NCBI GenBank assembly: GCA_016125225.1
Contig: WGME01000003.1
Span: forward strand, 558,001 to 622,000
DNA length: 64,000 bases
From: a bacterium
GTDB taxonomy: Bacteria; Planctomycetota; Planctomycetia; Planctomycetales; Planctomycetaceae
Direction of reading: 5' to 3'
Numbering within the stretch: the first letter of the stretch is position 1; each line of letters starts with the position of its first letter. Shown here piece after piece: positions 39,301 to 48,330 of this stretch. The notes below the pieces were generated by a model. It was not told the origin of the DNA. It saw only the letters and a program-made list of their open reading frames with translations, and made no database searches. The position numbers and the translations under genes are program-made.

Positions 39301-40443
39301 GAAGGTGTTGACTTGAAACTCACTGCCGACCATCGCGCCAGCGTCATTGAACTGCTGCCCGAAGATGCCTCCGAGACTACCATCCTGGCTGAAGCTCGAC
39401 CAGACAATGGTGAAGTCGCCATCGGCATCCAGGGCGATATTCGGTGAGTTTTGTGTATTCGTGGTCGTCGTGTTGACCTGGAACTCACTTCCCAAGGCGG
39501 TCCCCGAAGCGTCAAAACGTTGAGCTGATACGCCGCTTGAATCATCATCTGGACCGTCCCACGCGATGACAAAGTTGCCGGCGGCATCCATGGCAATGAC
39601 AGGAGCACCCTGTTCGCCAGTTGTGACCGTGTTGACCTGAAACTCGCTGCCCTGGGCGACACCGGCCGCATCGTACCGCTGAGCGTAGATGCCGTAATCG
39701 TTATCGTTATTGCCGTAGCCTGACCAAACAATCACAAAATCACCCACGGCGTCCATGGCAACTTTGGCATAGATCTGAATGTCTGTGGTGACCGTGTTGA
39801 CCTGAAACTCACTCCCCTGAGCGACACCAGCGGCATTGAAACGCTGGGCGACGATCCCTTCCTGATCGCCATCGATCGAGATCTGATGCCAGGCGACGAC
39901 AAAGTCGCCATCCGCATCCATGGCGACATCGGGGAAGCCGCCCGTGCTGACCGAAGAACTACCGATCTCGAATTCCGTTCCCTGCTTCACACCCTGGGCG
40001 TTGTACCTCTGTCCGAAGATGCCGTTACCGGAATAATCCCACACTACGACAAAATCGCCATCCGCATCCATCGCCACAACAGGGCGGAATTGATTGCTCG
40101 TGGTAACCGTATTGACGAGAAATTCATCTCCCACAGCCGTGCCAGCACTGTCATAGCGCTGACCGACGATCGCGAAGCCGCTGCCATCCTGGCCATCACT
40201 GGTCCAGACAGCGACAAAGTCGCCATCTGCATCCATCGCAATATCGGGCAGATATTGGGTACCCGACGTGAACGTATTGACCTGGAACTCACTCCCCGCA
40301 GGAGACGCCGACAGCAGCAGGCGTGGTTCATAGGGCTGCACGAGCGCAGGTGCGTGCGAAGCAACCCGCAGACGACGCCCGCGACTCCGCGTGAGGTGAG
40401 ACAGACATCGCGTACGCAATCCAGCCAACCAGTGAAACTTCAT
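36322..40443 (-). CDS. Giant LEPR-XLL surface protein B, paralogue of A
   Basis: A 1373-residue paralogue with the same order of parts: N-terminus MKFHWLAGLRTRCLSHL, LEPR-XLL motif (YEPRLLLSASP), seven repeats, an Ig-like domain (ENDRLASAPDTLTVIFSEDL, ITDLAGNALDGD), seven repeats, four cadherin-like domains (NVNKAFDINPNTGEITVRR and similar) and the tail FSTMPSLMSFTL. The first-block repeats are more diverged (one is shortened), while the second block is nearly uniform (VAMDADGDFVIAWQS), which suggests recent repeat homogenisation. The ATG at 40443 has AGGGAAG about 9 bases upstream; an ATG at 40452 is possible. Secreted or cell-surface role inferred. Confidence 0.85.
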   Translation of the reverse strand: MKFHWLAGLRTRCLSHLTRSRGRRLRVASHAPALVQPYEPRLLLSASPAGSEFQVNTFTSGTQYLPDIAMDADGDFVAVWTSDGQDGSGFAIVGQRYDSAGTAVGDEFLVNTVTTSNQFRPVVAMDADGDFVVVWDYSGNGIFGQRYNAQGVKQGTEFEIGSSSVSTGGFPDVAMDADGDFVVAWHQISIDGDQEGIVAQRFNAAGVAQGSEFQVNTVTTDIQIYAKVAMDAVGDFVIVWSGYGNNDNDYGIYAQRYDAAGVAQGSEFQVNTVTTGEQGAPVIAMDAAGNFVIAWDGPDDDSSGVSAQRFDASGTALGSEFQVNTTTTNTQNSPNIALDADGDFTIVWSSFSQDGSLGGIFGQQFNDAGAMVGSEFQVNTFTTNSQLYPAIAMDADGDFVVAWASDLQDGSDFGVFAQRYAEAGPDAADDAGPIVTDVIANGTPIYENDRLASAPDTLTVIFSEDLSVTGGVTGANSVTNPANWSLTQDGNDVSSLIQSISFGENITTGKFEAVLTFSGALADGAYVLTANGTSSITDLAGNALDGDVNGTPGGDFTRTFTVQTPVFSGPEFQVNTYTNNYQGLASVAMDTDGNYVIAWQSNGQDGSLYGIYAQRYNAAGVAQGSEFLVNTVTANRQNKPSVAMDADGDFVIAWQSYTQDGSDYGIYAQRYNAAGVAQGSEFQVNTYTTSSQSTPSVAMDANGDFVITWQSYAQDGSGYGIFAQRYNAAGVAQGSEFQVNTFTNNPQNAPSVAMDADGDFVIAWQSFGPDGSGLGISAQRYNAWGVAQGSEFQVNTYTTIYQYDPSVAMDADGDFVIAWQSGGQDGSEYGIYAQRYNALGVTQGTEFQVNTHTTSQQNGPSVAMDADGDFVIVWESYLQDGSDFGIYAQRYNAAGIAQDTEFRINSYTTNRQFQSSVAMDADGDFVVAWESNLQDGSSYGIYAQRYFTNTAPVFADQTLAIDEAAAVGTVVGTPLATDPDSFNTLTYNFTGGNVNKAFDINPNTGEITVRRAFALDFETLASFTLRVQATDNLGAFKKANITVNLNDVNDTPSISPLSFYVTPAAANGTVVGNAMATDQDSGDTITYAITGGNVGKAFAVDAMTGDITLAKASALDPMTLPVYSLTIQATDSHGAFRKAVMSINVSNQKPSISPQTFSIVENAANNSVVANIVASDVDAGDSLTYAITGGNVNKAFDINATTGQITVRRAYAIDFETLPTFNVTVQATDLSGAFRKAVMTINVTDVNEQPDVSPQVFNVDENSTNGTVVGTVIASDPDAGNTLTYAITGGNVSSAFAINSLTGEITVTNSTALDFETRPTFSLTVQVTDNQGSSRKAVMTINLNNVAELNASLLADEDDDLFSTMPSLMSFTL

Positions 40444-40892
40444 TTCGGACATCTTCCCTGGCAAGAAACTCCGAGACGGAGTCCCTGCGTGACACAGCAG
40501 ACACAAACTAACGAATTGAAAGGTCTGCCGAGAGAATGCCATAACCGTGCAATGCATACAATGCATTTGCTGTGAATCGCTTGGATGCCAGATCAGTCGT
40601 GCTACTGTACTGACTGGCCTTGGAGCATCTGTAACGCGCTAACGCCTTGTTATTTCTCAGCTGATCGCAGATTAGTTAGGCTGTAAGCTATAGGCTCTTG
40701 ATCTCAGCAGTTGTCGATCCATGACAGACATATCCCCACCTTGATCGGCCCCGATAATGAGATGCGTCGACGCTCAGATTCTCACAGGGTGAGTGTCTAC
40801 TCGATCCAAGAGTTGCAGTACGGATCAAACCGGATCTCCGTCGTTCGCGGCCATCCAGGCCAACCGGGCACGGTCGAGCTTTCCATGGTAAG
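40444..40892. other. Gap beside the integrase region
   Basis: 449 bases upstream of giant B. It contains a candidate 23-codon minus-strand ORF (40825-40896, TTG start, MTYHGKLDRARLAWMAANDG) whose TTG overlaps the stop of the next gene upstream. Otherwise I see no gene. The promoter of giant B should lie near 40500-40700. Confidence 0.35.
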
Positions 40893-41087
40893 TCAAAGGC
40901 CAATTCTCCATAACGCTGTACCCGACCGGGATGGCTGCCAATCCCCCGCCGCATCAATGATCTGCAGCAAGGCATGCACGTCCTCCGGGGAACTCTCCAG
41001 AGGCATCCGCCAGCAGTTATCGCGGTAGTAGGTAAATCCGAGTTCGTACAGATGCTCGGGGGTGATAAAGATCGAACCGCGGCTCAT
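40893..41087 (-). CDS. Small hypothetical protein near the integrase
   Basis: A 64-residue protein starting MSRGSIFITPEHLYELGF and ending TALWRIGL. It has a good ribosome site (GAGGTG, 4 bases before the ATG at 41087) and an ordinary globular composition with aromatic residues (YYRDNCWRMPL). No known domain. It lies 256 bases after the integrase gene on the same strand, so it may be accessory cargo. Its TGA overlaps a TTG that opens a 23-codon ORF, hinting at coupled small peptides. Confidence 0.5.
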   Translation of the reverse strand: MSRGSIFITPEHLYELGFTYYRDNCWRMPLESSPEDVHALLQIIDAAGDWQPSRSGTALWRIGL

Positions 41088-41343
41088 ACGACACCTCGAT
41101 TTCGCTCGAAGAACAAACACGATGCGCACCCTCCGCCCGGATGGGTGAGTGGGAGAAACCGCACCAGGGAGACAGCAGCAGTGCGCATCGCAAAGAGAAA
41201 GCCAGTGAGACGAGGGACCGGGATTGTCCTCGCCCCACTGGCACGGCGGCGCGGGCCAGGAACCGCCGTTGTGCCAAAACCTCGGCTGTGCCAAAGGTGA
41301 ACACAACTAGGGTGACATCGACCACGGATCGATGCCAATTGGC

Positions 41344-42387
41344 TTACATCGCTTGATCGCTCATGAATTCGGCTGTCGCCATGCGATAAGCCTTTGGCTG
41401 TTTCAGCGAATAAATGGCCTTCAGAATTCGGCGAGTGAAGTTCTGGTAGTATGAGTCGTTGGTGCCACGCACTGGATGACCACAGAGCCAGGCACCGGTA
41501 TCGCGTTCCACCTCGTCGTGCAGCGTAGAACACGTCTTGCGGAAGTCTTCGAAATCGGCCGTGACGCCGGCTTTCGCACAGATGCGATGCCAGGCAGCAT
41601 AGAAAGCCTTGCCCTTGTTGAAATCGGGAAACACTCGATCGCTGTCGATGCGCAAAGCTCGTACTCGATCGAGGTGTGCTCTGGCACACCGATTCAACGG
41701 CGTTGCTTGAAACTTGCAGGTCTTGCGAGATTGGTAGTAAACCGCACCATAACGGAACTCGTTCCAACGAAAGTCTGACCATTTCAACCCACAAAGGTCC
41801 CAGGTTCGCGGGCCCGTGTTGAGCGCCAGGACCATTGCCGTCCGCCACAACAGAGGATTGTAAAGCGATCGAATTCGACACTGACCCGAAAGGACGCAGG
41901 CATCGGCGGCCTCGTACAAAGCCGTCATCTGCTTGCGTGAGTAAATGAATGCCAGGGTTCGTTGTCGGGGTAGAGGTTTGGGGATTTGGCAGAATGGCAC
42001 CAAACCTAAACCACCTGGGTTGTGGCGGTCGGCAGGCCAGAGCGGCGTGATCATTGCGGCCAGTGTTCTCAGGATCTTGTTGACTGTGGCGGGAGAACGT
42101 TTGGTTTTCTTCGTACCGATCTTGATCGACTCGGTCATCAATCGCTTGCGGAATCCCCGTAAGATCTCTGGCGTGATCTGTCCAACGGCTGGGTTTGTTG
42201 TGAGACGCTCCCAGTGCCGTAGAACGGTTGCGTTTTCGACGAGTGTCGAAGCCGGGCCTTCGCAAATATCGGGAAATTTGTGGTGCTCGTAGCATGCTCG
42301 AAGAGTTGAGTGAGCCGAGACCCGCGAAGCTACGAAGAGCTTGATCACGGACGGGTCGGCCGCCGTGAATTTGACCGGGGACGTCAT
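41344..42387 (-). CDS. Tyrosine recombinase / site-specific integrase
   Basis: A 347-residue protein. The N-terminal half is a SAM-like core-binding domain (NATVLRHWERLTTN, SPATVNKILRTLAAMI). The catalytic half has Arg194 (LNTGPRTWDLCGLKWSD), a Lys near 222-225, Arg283 (DFRKTCSTLHDE), His304 (CGHPVRG) and Tyr313 or Tyr314 (DSYYQNF). The usual His of HxxR is Glu280 here. The ATG at 42387 has GGAG 10 bases upstream; a GTG at 42420 is in frame. It lies 388 bases beyond the 3' end of tRNA-Asp, as is typical of elements that integrate into tRNA genes. Confidence 0.85.
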   Translation of the reverse strand: MTSPVKFTAADPSVIKLFVASRVSAHSTLRACYEHHKFPDICEGPASTLVENATVLRHWERLTTNPAVGQITPEILRGFRKRLMTESIKIGTKKTKRSPATVNKILRTLAAMITPLWPADRHNPGGLGLVPFCQIPKPLPRQRTLAFIYSRKQMTALYEAADACVLSGQCRIRSLYNPLLWRTAMVLALNTGPRTWDLCGLKWSDFRWNEFRYGAVYYQSRKTCKFQATPLNRCARAHLDRVRALRIDSDRVFPDFNKGKAFYAAWHRICAKAGVTADFEDFRKTCSTLHDEVERDTGAWLCGHPVRGTNDSYYQNFTRRILKAIYSLKQPKAYRMATAEFMSDQAM

Positions 42388-42600
42388 GATATATAGGCTC
42401 CAGCCGTCGTGCGGTCTCACCTGCGCAGCTCAGCTGCGCCTCTATCCTGGCCTCCATGAGGGCGACTCTTTGCTGAGCGAGTGACAATAGCGAAGGTTGT
42501 CAATGAAAAAGACTAAGGCCACTTTTCAAAGCAGTTAGAGCCAAAACAACTCCTCACTGATTTAGTATCCGGGTGGAGTTTCTTCAGTTTGGAGAGGGTG

Positions 42601-42641
42601 AAAAAAAAGAGGCCTACTCACAACAGTTGTGAGTAGGCCTC
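42601..42641 (-). terminator. Strong terminator, minus strand
   Basis: A perfect 16-bp inverted repeat (42609-42624 with 42626-42641) flanked on the left by eight A, which read as eight T after the stem on the minus strand. It lies 134 bases downstream of tRNA-Asp and 214 bases upstream of the integrase start, so it insulates the integrase from tRNA transcription. Otherwise 42388-42774 holds no gene. Confidence 0.92.
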
Positions 42642-42774
42642 GTGTTCGGGTGGAGAGAGGGTCAGAAACTTGGAAATGGCTGGAAAAGCCGAGACCGAAG
42701 TCTCTGTTTACAAGCTATCCTGAATTCTCCTGTCCCTACGGCAGGAGCCTCATCCTCGTTTTCTCGCTGCTAAG

Positions 42775-42848
42775 CGAGGCCGACGGGGCTCGAACCCGCA
42801 ACCTCCGGATCGACAGTCCGGTGCTCTAACCAATTGAGCTACAGCCCC
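42775..42848 (-). tRNA. tRNA-Asp (GTC)
   Basis: The minus strand folds into a full cloverleaf: acceptor GGGGCTG with CGGCCTC, D arm GCTC/GAGC, anticodon stem CCGGA/TCCGG with loop CTGTCGA, and T arm GCGGG-TTCGAGC-CCCGT. The anticodon GTC lies at 42812-42814. The discriminator base is G, as expected for Asp. CCA is not encoded. Its 3' end faces the integrase gene. Confidence 0.96.
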
Positions 42849-43390
42849 AAGAATTTTGGGAGACTCGTGTTGCCACGCGTCATAAAAGGCGATTGTAACA
42901 ATCGGCGAATCGACGTCCAGTCACCCAAGAATTTCGTTCCATTTTCTTGCAATTCGCCATACGTCTCTGGCTCGCCTCAACGACTTAAATCCCTTCCAGC
43001 ATATCGCTTACATCTAGCGCAACCAGATCGTCACGCCCTGCAGCGGAGAGACAACCTGCAGCGGACGCCGGTTCGCCGCGGGAAGTTGGCATGCCAAGCT
43101 GCTCTTCGCAGCATTTTAAACTCCATATTTTCTGCAGTCACCGCAGTGAAGCGCGGTTGCCAAATCGTCAGATTCACTTGTGAGACAAGAGCTTCTGGCG
43201 GGACGCTGAATTATCGGGCAGCCCTGCAATAGAAATAGACGCGAATTGTTTGATACGATGCCGCCGCTTTGCAATTGTTCCATTTTCAACGGAAGAAACG
43301 TTTGTTCGCTTATGGTATAGCGATTGCTTGCCACTTCGGCGATAGCGGTCTCTTCGCGCTAGACACCTACATCTGAGGAAAGTTGGATCC
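42849..43390. other. Gap upstream of the class III glutamine synthetase
   Basis: 542 bases between tRNA-Asp and glnN. No ORF here has coding character. It must hold the tRNA promoter (minus strand) and the glnN promoter and leader (plus strand). I find no convincing sigma-54 site or NtrC-like operator. Confidence 0.35.
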
Positions 43391-45586
43391 ATGAGCGGTA
43401 GTGCTTCTCGGCTGAATGCCATTTCGGCAGTGACGAATTATAAGGCCCAATCTCCCCCTCTGAACTTCTCAGAGACACCGGCTGGCAGTGTTTACGGCAG
43501 TAATGTGTTCAGCGTGAAGGTGATGAAGGAACGGCTGCCGAAGAGTGTGTTCAAGTCCGTCATGAAGACGATCGAGGCTGGCGAGCCGCTGGATGGCAGC
43601 GTGGCTGACACCGTCGCCGCCGCCATGAAAGACTGGGCCATCGAAAAAGGGGCCACCCACTACGCTCACGTGTTTTACCCACTGACCGGTTTGTCTGCCG
43701 AAAAACATGACAGCTTCCTGTCACCGGACGGTCTGGGCGGCGCGGTCTCGGAATTCAGCGGTTCCGCTCTGATCCAGGGCGAACCGGACGCATCCAGCTT
43801 CCCGTCGGGCGGAATTCGTGCCACTTTCGAAGCCCGTGGCTATACCGCGTGGGATGTGACCAGCCCGGCTTACATTCTGGAAAACCCGAATGGTACCACG
43901 CTGTGCATTCCTACGGCTTTCTTCTCCTGGACGGGTGAAGCCCTCGACAAGAAGACGCCGCTGCTGCGTTCGATGAAGGCCCTGAACACTCAGGCTCAGC
44001 GACTTCTGAAGCTGTTCGGTCACAAGAACATTTCACTGGTGACGGCAAGTGCTGGTCCTGAGCAGGAATACTTCCTGATCGACCGCAACTTCTACTTCGC
44101 CCGTCCCGACCTGATTAACGCGGGCCGTACCCTCTTCGGTGCTCCTCCCCCGAAGGGCCAGGAATTCGCCGACCAGTACTTCGGTGCGATTCCGGAACGA
44201 GTGCTGGCCTGCATGATGGACACCGAATACGAGCTGTTCAAGCTCGGGATTCCGGTCAAAACCCGCCATAACGAAGTGGCCCCCAGCCAGTACGAAATCG
44301 CGCCGATTTACGAAAATGCCAACGTCGCAGCTGACCATCAGCAGCTGGTCATGTTGACGCTCAAGAAAGTCGCGGAGAAGTACGGACTCGCCTGTCTGCT
44401 CCACGAAAAGCCGTTTGCCGGTGTGAACGGTTCGGGCAAGCACCTGAACTGGTCGCTGGGCAACAGCACCCAGGGCAACCTGCTGGAACCGGGCAAGACA
44501 CCGCATGAAAACATGCAGTTTCTGGTGTTCTGTGCCGCCGTCATCAAGGCGGTGCACAAACACTCCAAGCTGCTGCGTGCTGTCATTGCTCATGCAGGCA
44601 ACGATCATCGCCTCGGTGCCAACGAAGCACCTCCCGCGATCATCTCGATCTTCCTGGGCGAACAATTGGCTGACGTCTTCGAGCAGATCAAGAAATCGGG
44701 TTCGGCCACCAGCAGCAAGCAACCTGGTGTCATGACCGTCGGTGTTGACACCCTGCCTCCCCTGCCGAAGGATGCTGGCGATCGTAACCGTACCAGCCCG
44801 TTTGCCTTCACCGGCAACAAGTTCGAGTTCCGGGCTGTCGGTTCCAGCCAATCACTCTCGGGCCCGCTGGTCGCACTCAATACGATCATGACCGAAGCGA
44901 TGGACGAAATCGCGACGGAACTGGAAAAGGCAACGGGTGGCGATTGTGCCAAGCTCGCTCCTGCCGTGCAGACTCTGCTGAAGAAAATCATCGATACCCA
45001 TGGTTCGGTGGTCTTCAATGGCGATGGATATTCAGCAGAGTGGCATGCGGAAGCTGAAAAGCGTGGCTTGCCCAACATGCGTCAAACGGTTGATGCGCTG
45101 CCCTCGATTACCGATCCAGCTGTGATCGCCATGTTCGAGAAGTATCAGGTTCTGACTGCTCGCGAAGTGGCCAGCCGGGAATCGATCTACTTCGAGCAAT
45201 TCGTGTTGACCCTCAACGTCGAAGCGAATCTCACCTATGAGATCGCGAAGACGGTGATCTATCCGGCAGCTGTGCGTTACCAGAGCGAACTCGCGGCCGC
45301 GGCAGCTAACTGCAAGGCGGCGGGTGTCAGCTTTGATACCACCGTCTTGAGCAAAGTCAGCGAACTGATCGGTTCTCTGGTTGAGAAGCTGGCTAAGCTC
45401 GAAGGCTTGCTCCCTGGAAGCGGTGGTCATGGCGTAGAAAACCCGAAAGAAGCCGCCATGCACTGCTCGCACGAAATGCGTCCAGCCATCAACGAAGTCC
45501 GTAGCGTTTGCGACACGCTGGAAGGTGTTGTGGCCGACGACTTCTGGCCGTTGCCGACCTATCAGGAAATGCTGTTCATCAAGTAA
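43391..45586 (+). CDS. glnN: Glutamine synthetase type III
   Basis: ATP-dependent synthesis of glutamine from glutamate and ammonia. The 731-residue length and motifs mark the GSIII family: [14 protein letters not shown], the nucleotide/glutamate-site block [17 protein letters not shown], and [21 protein letters not shown]. The metal-binding stretch [11 protein letters not shown] is also present. GSIII enzymes are dodecamers common in Bacteroidetes, cyanobacteria and planctomycetes and lack the adenylylation control of type I. GAGGA lies upstream of the ATG. A terminator follows directly, so it is a single-gene unit. Confidence 0.97.
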   Translation: MSGSASRLNAISAVTNYKAQSPPLNFSETPAGSVYGSNVFSVKVMKERLPKSVFKSVMKTIEAGEPLDGSVADTVAAAMKDWAIEKGATHYAHVFYPLTGLSAEKHDSFLSPDGLGGAVSEFSGSALIQGEPDASSFPSGGIRATFEARGYTAWDVTSPAYILENPNGTTLCIPTAFFSWTGEALDKKTPLLRSMKALNTQAQRLLKLFGHKNISLVTASAGPEQEYFLIDRNFYFARPDLINAGRTLFGAPPPKGQEFADQYFGAIPERVLACMMDTEYELFKLGIPVKTRHNEVAPSQYEIAPIYENANVAADHQQLVMLTLKKVAEKYGLACLLHEKPFAGVNGSGKHLNWSLGNSTQGNLLEPGKTPHENMQFLVFCAAVIKAVHKHSKLLRAVIAHAGNDHRLGANEAPPAIISIFLGEQLADVFEQIKKSGSATSSKQPGVMTVGVDTLPPLPKDAGDRNRTSPFAFTGNKFEFRAVGSSQSLSGPLVALNTIMTEAMDEIATELEKATGGDCAKLAPAVQTLLKKIIDTHGSVVFNGDGYSAEWHAEAEKRGLPNMRQTVDALPSITDPAVIAMFEKYQVLTAREVASRESIYFEQFVLTLNVEANLTYEIAKTVIYPAAVRYQSELAAAAANCKAAGVSFDTTVLSKVSELIGSLVEKLAKLEGLLPGSGGHGVENPKEAAMHCSHEMRPAINEVRSVCDTLEGVVADDFWPLPTYQEMLFIK

Positions 45587-45624
45587 GCCCTGATAGGTGC
45601 TTAAGATTTCAGCAATCGAAATAG

Positions 45625-45659
45625 CCCCTCGGTGAATCCCGAATTCATCGAGGGGTTTT
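45625..45659 (+). terminator. Terminator of glnN
   Basis: A 13-bp stem (cccctcggtgaat with attcatcgagggg, one G-U pair) and a 5-base loop, followed by TTTT. It starts 38 bases after the glnN stop and may serve both strands, since the enolase-family gene converges from the right. Confidence 0.88.
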
Positions 45660-45701
45660 GCTTTGCTCGACCTTGCTGAAGCACGGAACCAACGAATCCG
45701 G

Positions 45702-46805
45702 TCAATGCACATCCAGCACAGGCGAACCCAGTTCATCCCAGCGTGGAGTTACGCCCAGTCCTGGTGATGCAGTTGCAGTCATTCGGCCGTTGTGGCGCTG
45801 CGGTGCTCCTATCGCGATACTGCGCGTCACATAGCTGTTAAAATCGGTAGATGAGAATCGCAAATCGCTGGCGGTACTATGAGCCAGATGAGCAATAGCC
45901 GCCGTGGTGATGTCGCCTCCCCAGGTGTCTTCAATGGTCATGGCAATGCCCAGCGATGTGCAGAAATCCCGGACCTGCCGTGCTTTTGTCAGCCCGCCTA
46001 ACTTGCTGATTTTCAGGTTCACCACTTCCATGGCGCGGTCACTGGCCGCCTGCATCAATGGGGAAAGTCCGTCGATGACTTCATCGAGGACCATCGGCAG
46101 GTCGGTCCGTTCGCGCACGGCTCGGCATTCCTCATAGGTCAGGCAAGGCTGTTCGATGTAGACATCGACATCGCGAACGGCACGAACGACACGCAGGGCT
46201 TCATGCAGCACCCAGCCGGTATTGGCATCAGCGACTAGTTTATCTCCCGGTTGCAACTGCAAAGCCACCTCATGAATGCGTGCGATATCGGTATCCGGGT
46301 CGCCACCCACTTTGAGCTGAAACCGTCGATACCCGTCTTTGCGGTAGCTGCGAACACTGGCGGCCATCTCACCCGGTGAAGTCTGTGAGATGGCCCGGTA
46401 TAAGACCACATCGTCGCCATCACGGCCTCCCAGCAACTCGCACACGGGCAAGCCCGCTGTTTGTCCCAGGATGTCCCAGCAGGCGATGTCGACCGGCGAC
46501 TTCACGTAAGGATGCCCTTTCATGACGGCATCCATCACACGATTGAGCACATCAATCCGAGTCGGGTCGAGCCCGAGCAGTGAAGGGGCCAGTTCTTTGA
46601 GCCCCGCTCGAACTCCCGCGGCATAGGCAGGAAGGTAGGCGGGTCCCAAAGGGCAACATTCGCCGCAGCCCATAATTCCGGTGTCGGTTTCGACAACGAC
46701 CACAGTCGAGTCAAAGACATCGACCGACTTCCCTCCCGACCAACTGTAACGGCCCTCATGCAGAGGTAGGTCCACCTGATAGGCAGCAATGCGTGTGATC
46801 TTCAT
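45702..46805 (-). CDS. Enolase-superfamily enzyme, mandelate racemase / cis-3-hydroxyproline dehydratase-like
   Basis: A 367-residue TIM-barrel enzyme with the N-terminal capping domain ([30 protein letters not shown]). Barrel-end residues of the muconate-lactonising subgroup are Lys165 (FQLKVGGD), metal ligands Asp193 (VADANTGW), Glu218 (YIEQP) and Asp241 (VLDEVIDG), and Lys265 or Lys268 (LKISKLGG). The first Lys of KxK is Gln163. The opening [20 protein letters not shown] resembles hydroxyproline epimerases/dehydratases. True substrate unknown. Upstream on the same strand, 63 bases away, is a secreted metallopeptidase-like gene. Confidence 0.85.
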   Translation of the reverse strand: MKITRIAAYQVDLPLHEGRYSWSGGKSVDVFDSTVVVVETDTGIMGCGECCPLGPAYLPAYAAGVRAGLKELAPSLLGLDPTRIDVLNRVMDAVMKGHPYVKSPVDIACWDILGQTAGLPVCELLGGRDGDDVVLYRAISQTSPGEMAASVRSYRKDGYRRFQLKVGGDPDTDIARIHEVALQLQPGDKLVADANTGWVLHEALRVVRAVRDVDVYIEQPCLTYEECRAVRERTDLPMVLDEVIDGLSPLMQAASDRAMEVVNLKISKLGGLTKARQVRDFCTSLGIAMTIEDTWGGDITTAAIAHLAHSTASDLRFSSTDFNSYVTRSIAIGAPQRHNGRMTATASPGLGVTPRWDELGSPVLDVH

Positions 46806-46868
46806 GGAAACCTGCTCTTGTGCGACTCACGAATATTCTGCGGACAACACATCAACACAGGACCCAGT

Positions 46869-47648
46869 TTATTCCTTTTCCGGGGATGCATCATCGACGC
46901 GTGGTCGCTGGCGGTCGGCGGCGTCCGCTTGCCACAGGTCCCCCAGCAAATCGAATAACAGGGGGTCGTGTACCGCGAGTTCACTGCGAACAAACGGGTA
47001 AAAATCGTTGGTACCAAAGTAGGCTTCGGTCGCTTCGGCGAAGTACTCCATGGGATTCGTGGCCGCATAGTGCCGTTCCTTCCGACCGCGAATATGCAGC
47101 ACCGAGAGATAAGCCTCGCCGGCCATCTGTTCGCGATGAAGTTCCTTCAACGGTGCGTTCTCGAACCCTTTTGGCAAGAACTGGTGATGGTAGGCATGAG
47201 CCAGTTCATGCAGCACCATCCAGGGTTGCGAGCGTGTCCAATCGAGAAAGTTCCGGGCGTTGGCCAACTCAACACAACGGGCTTTTTCCGGATTCATGTC
47301 GTGTTCTCGCAACCAACCCGCATCGGGATGGTAGGCCATGCACGGATGATGCGGTTCAGCCTTCTCGATCCAGATTTTGACCGTTCGCAACTGCTTGACG
47401 GCGGTGGGAGGCAAGCGACGTTCAATCTGATAGAGTTGGTGATCTAGCAAGGTGAGGGTTTCACCCCCGAGTTCGGCGTGTTCATCTCGGAGGCTCGGGT
47501 GAACGAGCAACGTCCATCCACGGAGGCTCTGCTCATGGTAAATATTCGTGGCATCGTAGCGGGAACTCGGGGGCGTAACCGTCTCATCCGCGGCACGCAG
47601 CGGACCGCACGCCAGACCACAGATACATACCAGGATCAGGCGAAACAT
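46869..47648 (-). CDS. Secreted zinc metallopeptidase-like protein
   Basis: A 259-residue protein with a signal peptide (MFRLILVCICGLACGPLRA, cleavage near AADE). The motif VLHELAHAYHH contains HExxH, and a downstream Glu in NPMEYFAEATEAYF could be the third ligand, as in gluzincin-like peptidases. GWTLLVHPSL near the N-terminus is shared with planctomycete homologues as I recall them, but I have not checked this. The ATG at 47648 has GAGGG 6 bases upstream; in-frame codons further upstream are not needed. Likely periplasmic. Substrate unknown. Confidence 0.75.
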   Translation of the reverse strand: MFRLILVCICGLACGPLRAADETVTPPSSRYDATNIYHEQSLRGWTLLVHPSLRDEHAELGGETLTLLDHQLYQIERRLPPTAVKQLRTVKIWIEKAEPHHPCMAYHPDAGWLREHDMNPEKARCVELANARNFLDWTRSQPWMVLHELAHAYHHQFLPKGFENAPLKELHREQMAGEAYLSVLHIRGRKERHYAATNPMEYFAEATEAYFGTNDFYPFVRSELAVHDPLLFDLLGDLWQADAADRQRPRVDDASPEKE

Positions 47649-47817
47649 GGGTGGCCCTCGATGCCAGATTACGACAGGGAAATGTGCGGAAACACGCCCT
47701 TGGATCTTCGCGTAGCCGGAGGTCTTCGTCAATTATGTAGAGCGCCCTTCCCGAAATCCGATGAATCTGCTATCTGCTGGCTTTAACAGTCGACCGCCCC
47801 TTCGGGAGACGAAAAGC

Positions 47818-48021
47818 ATGAAATGTCCGCGGTGTAAAACTCAAGATGTCTATGTCAGCGAGAGCGCTAATCAGAATGTGCTTTCGATTTTGATGGTGAC
47901 GGCCCGCTGCCATCGCTGTTGCCACCTCTTCCAAGTGCCCCGCTGGCGGAATGTCCCCAAAAAGCCGAAGGCGGTCGTGGGGGCATTCAAACCCGATAGC
48001 CAACAACGCCGGGCGGCATAG
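47818..48021 (+). CDS. Small zinc-ribbon protein
   Basis: A 67-residue protein with two CxxC pairs (MKCPRCKTQDVYVSES and ARCHRCCHLFQVPRW), the form of a zinc ribbon. The ATG at 47818 has CGGGAG 9 bases upstream, so a longer frame from 47761 is not needed. The tail is basic (RRNVPKKPK-like). Divergent from the metallopeptidase gene. Function unknown. Confidence 0.7.
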   Translation: MKCPRCKTQDVYVSESANQNVLSILMVTARCHRCCHLFQVPRWRNVPKKPKAVVGAFKPDSQQRRAA

Positions 48022-48330
48022 TCAGTGCAGATAACCCATATTTCGCACGCATCCCATCCATCAGGCCCGTTTCCTGCGGTCTGATCGTGACGGCCTGAGT
48101 GAGGCCGCAGCCGCAGTTCAGGCTGCGCCGACTCGGTGGCCCACGAGGAATTCTGATATCCTGGCAAACTCTGCCGGACCGTTTTCTCGATTGGTGCCGA
48201 ACCACGGGGGTAAACTCTGGAGGCCGGACCTCGGCTGCCGATACCGCATCGGTAGATGACCCTCTTTCCGTAAGAGGTGGTTCGCCGCGCGGCTTGCGGT
48301 GCCCGATCATCTGGCCGAATTCTGCTCGAC
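48022..48330. other. Intergenic region upstream of the esterase gene
   Basis: 309 bases. It contains GC-rich inverted repeats (for example around 48086-48130, ggcctgagtgaggcc and gccgcagttcaggctgcg) and a small hairpin at about 48260-48280. No gene is evident; the esterase promoter should lie here. Confidence 0.35.

Noticed and set aside
31660-40443. Periodic DNA repeats that could suggest a CRISPR array or satellite
   Set aside because: The period of about 165 bases is coding and corresponds to 55-residue protein repeats. There are no short identical repeats with unique spacers.
41084-42487. Open frame of 467 codons on the minus strand
   Set aside because: It overlaps the integrase gene in another frame; the integrase frame carries the recombinase motifs, this one none.
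42775-42805. Direct repeat of the tRNA-Asp 3' end as an att site
   Set aside because: I could not find a second copy elsewhere in the window by eye. The partner may lie outside or be too short to see.
43086-43105. Sigma-54-like promoter ahead of glnN (ttggcatgccaagctgctc)
   Set aside because: GG and GC are separated by 11 bases and not the required 10, and the site is 290 bases from the start codon.
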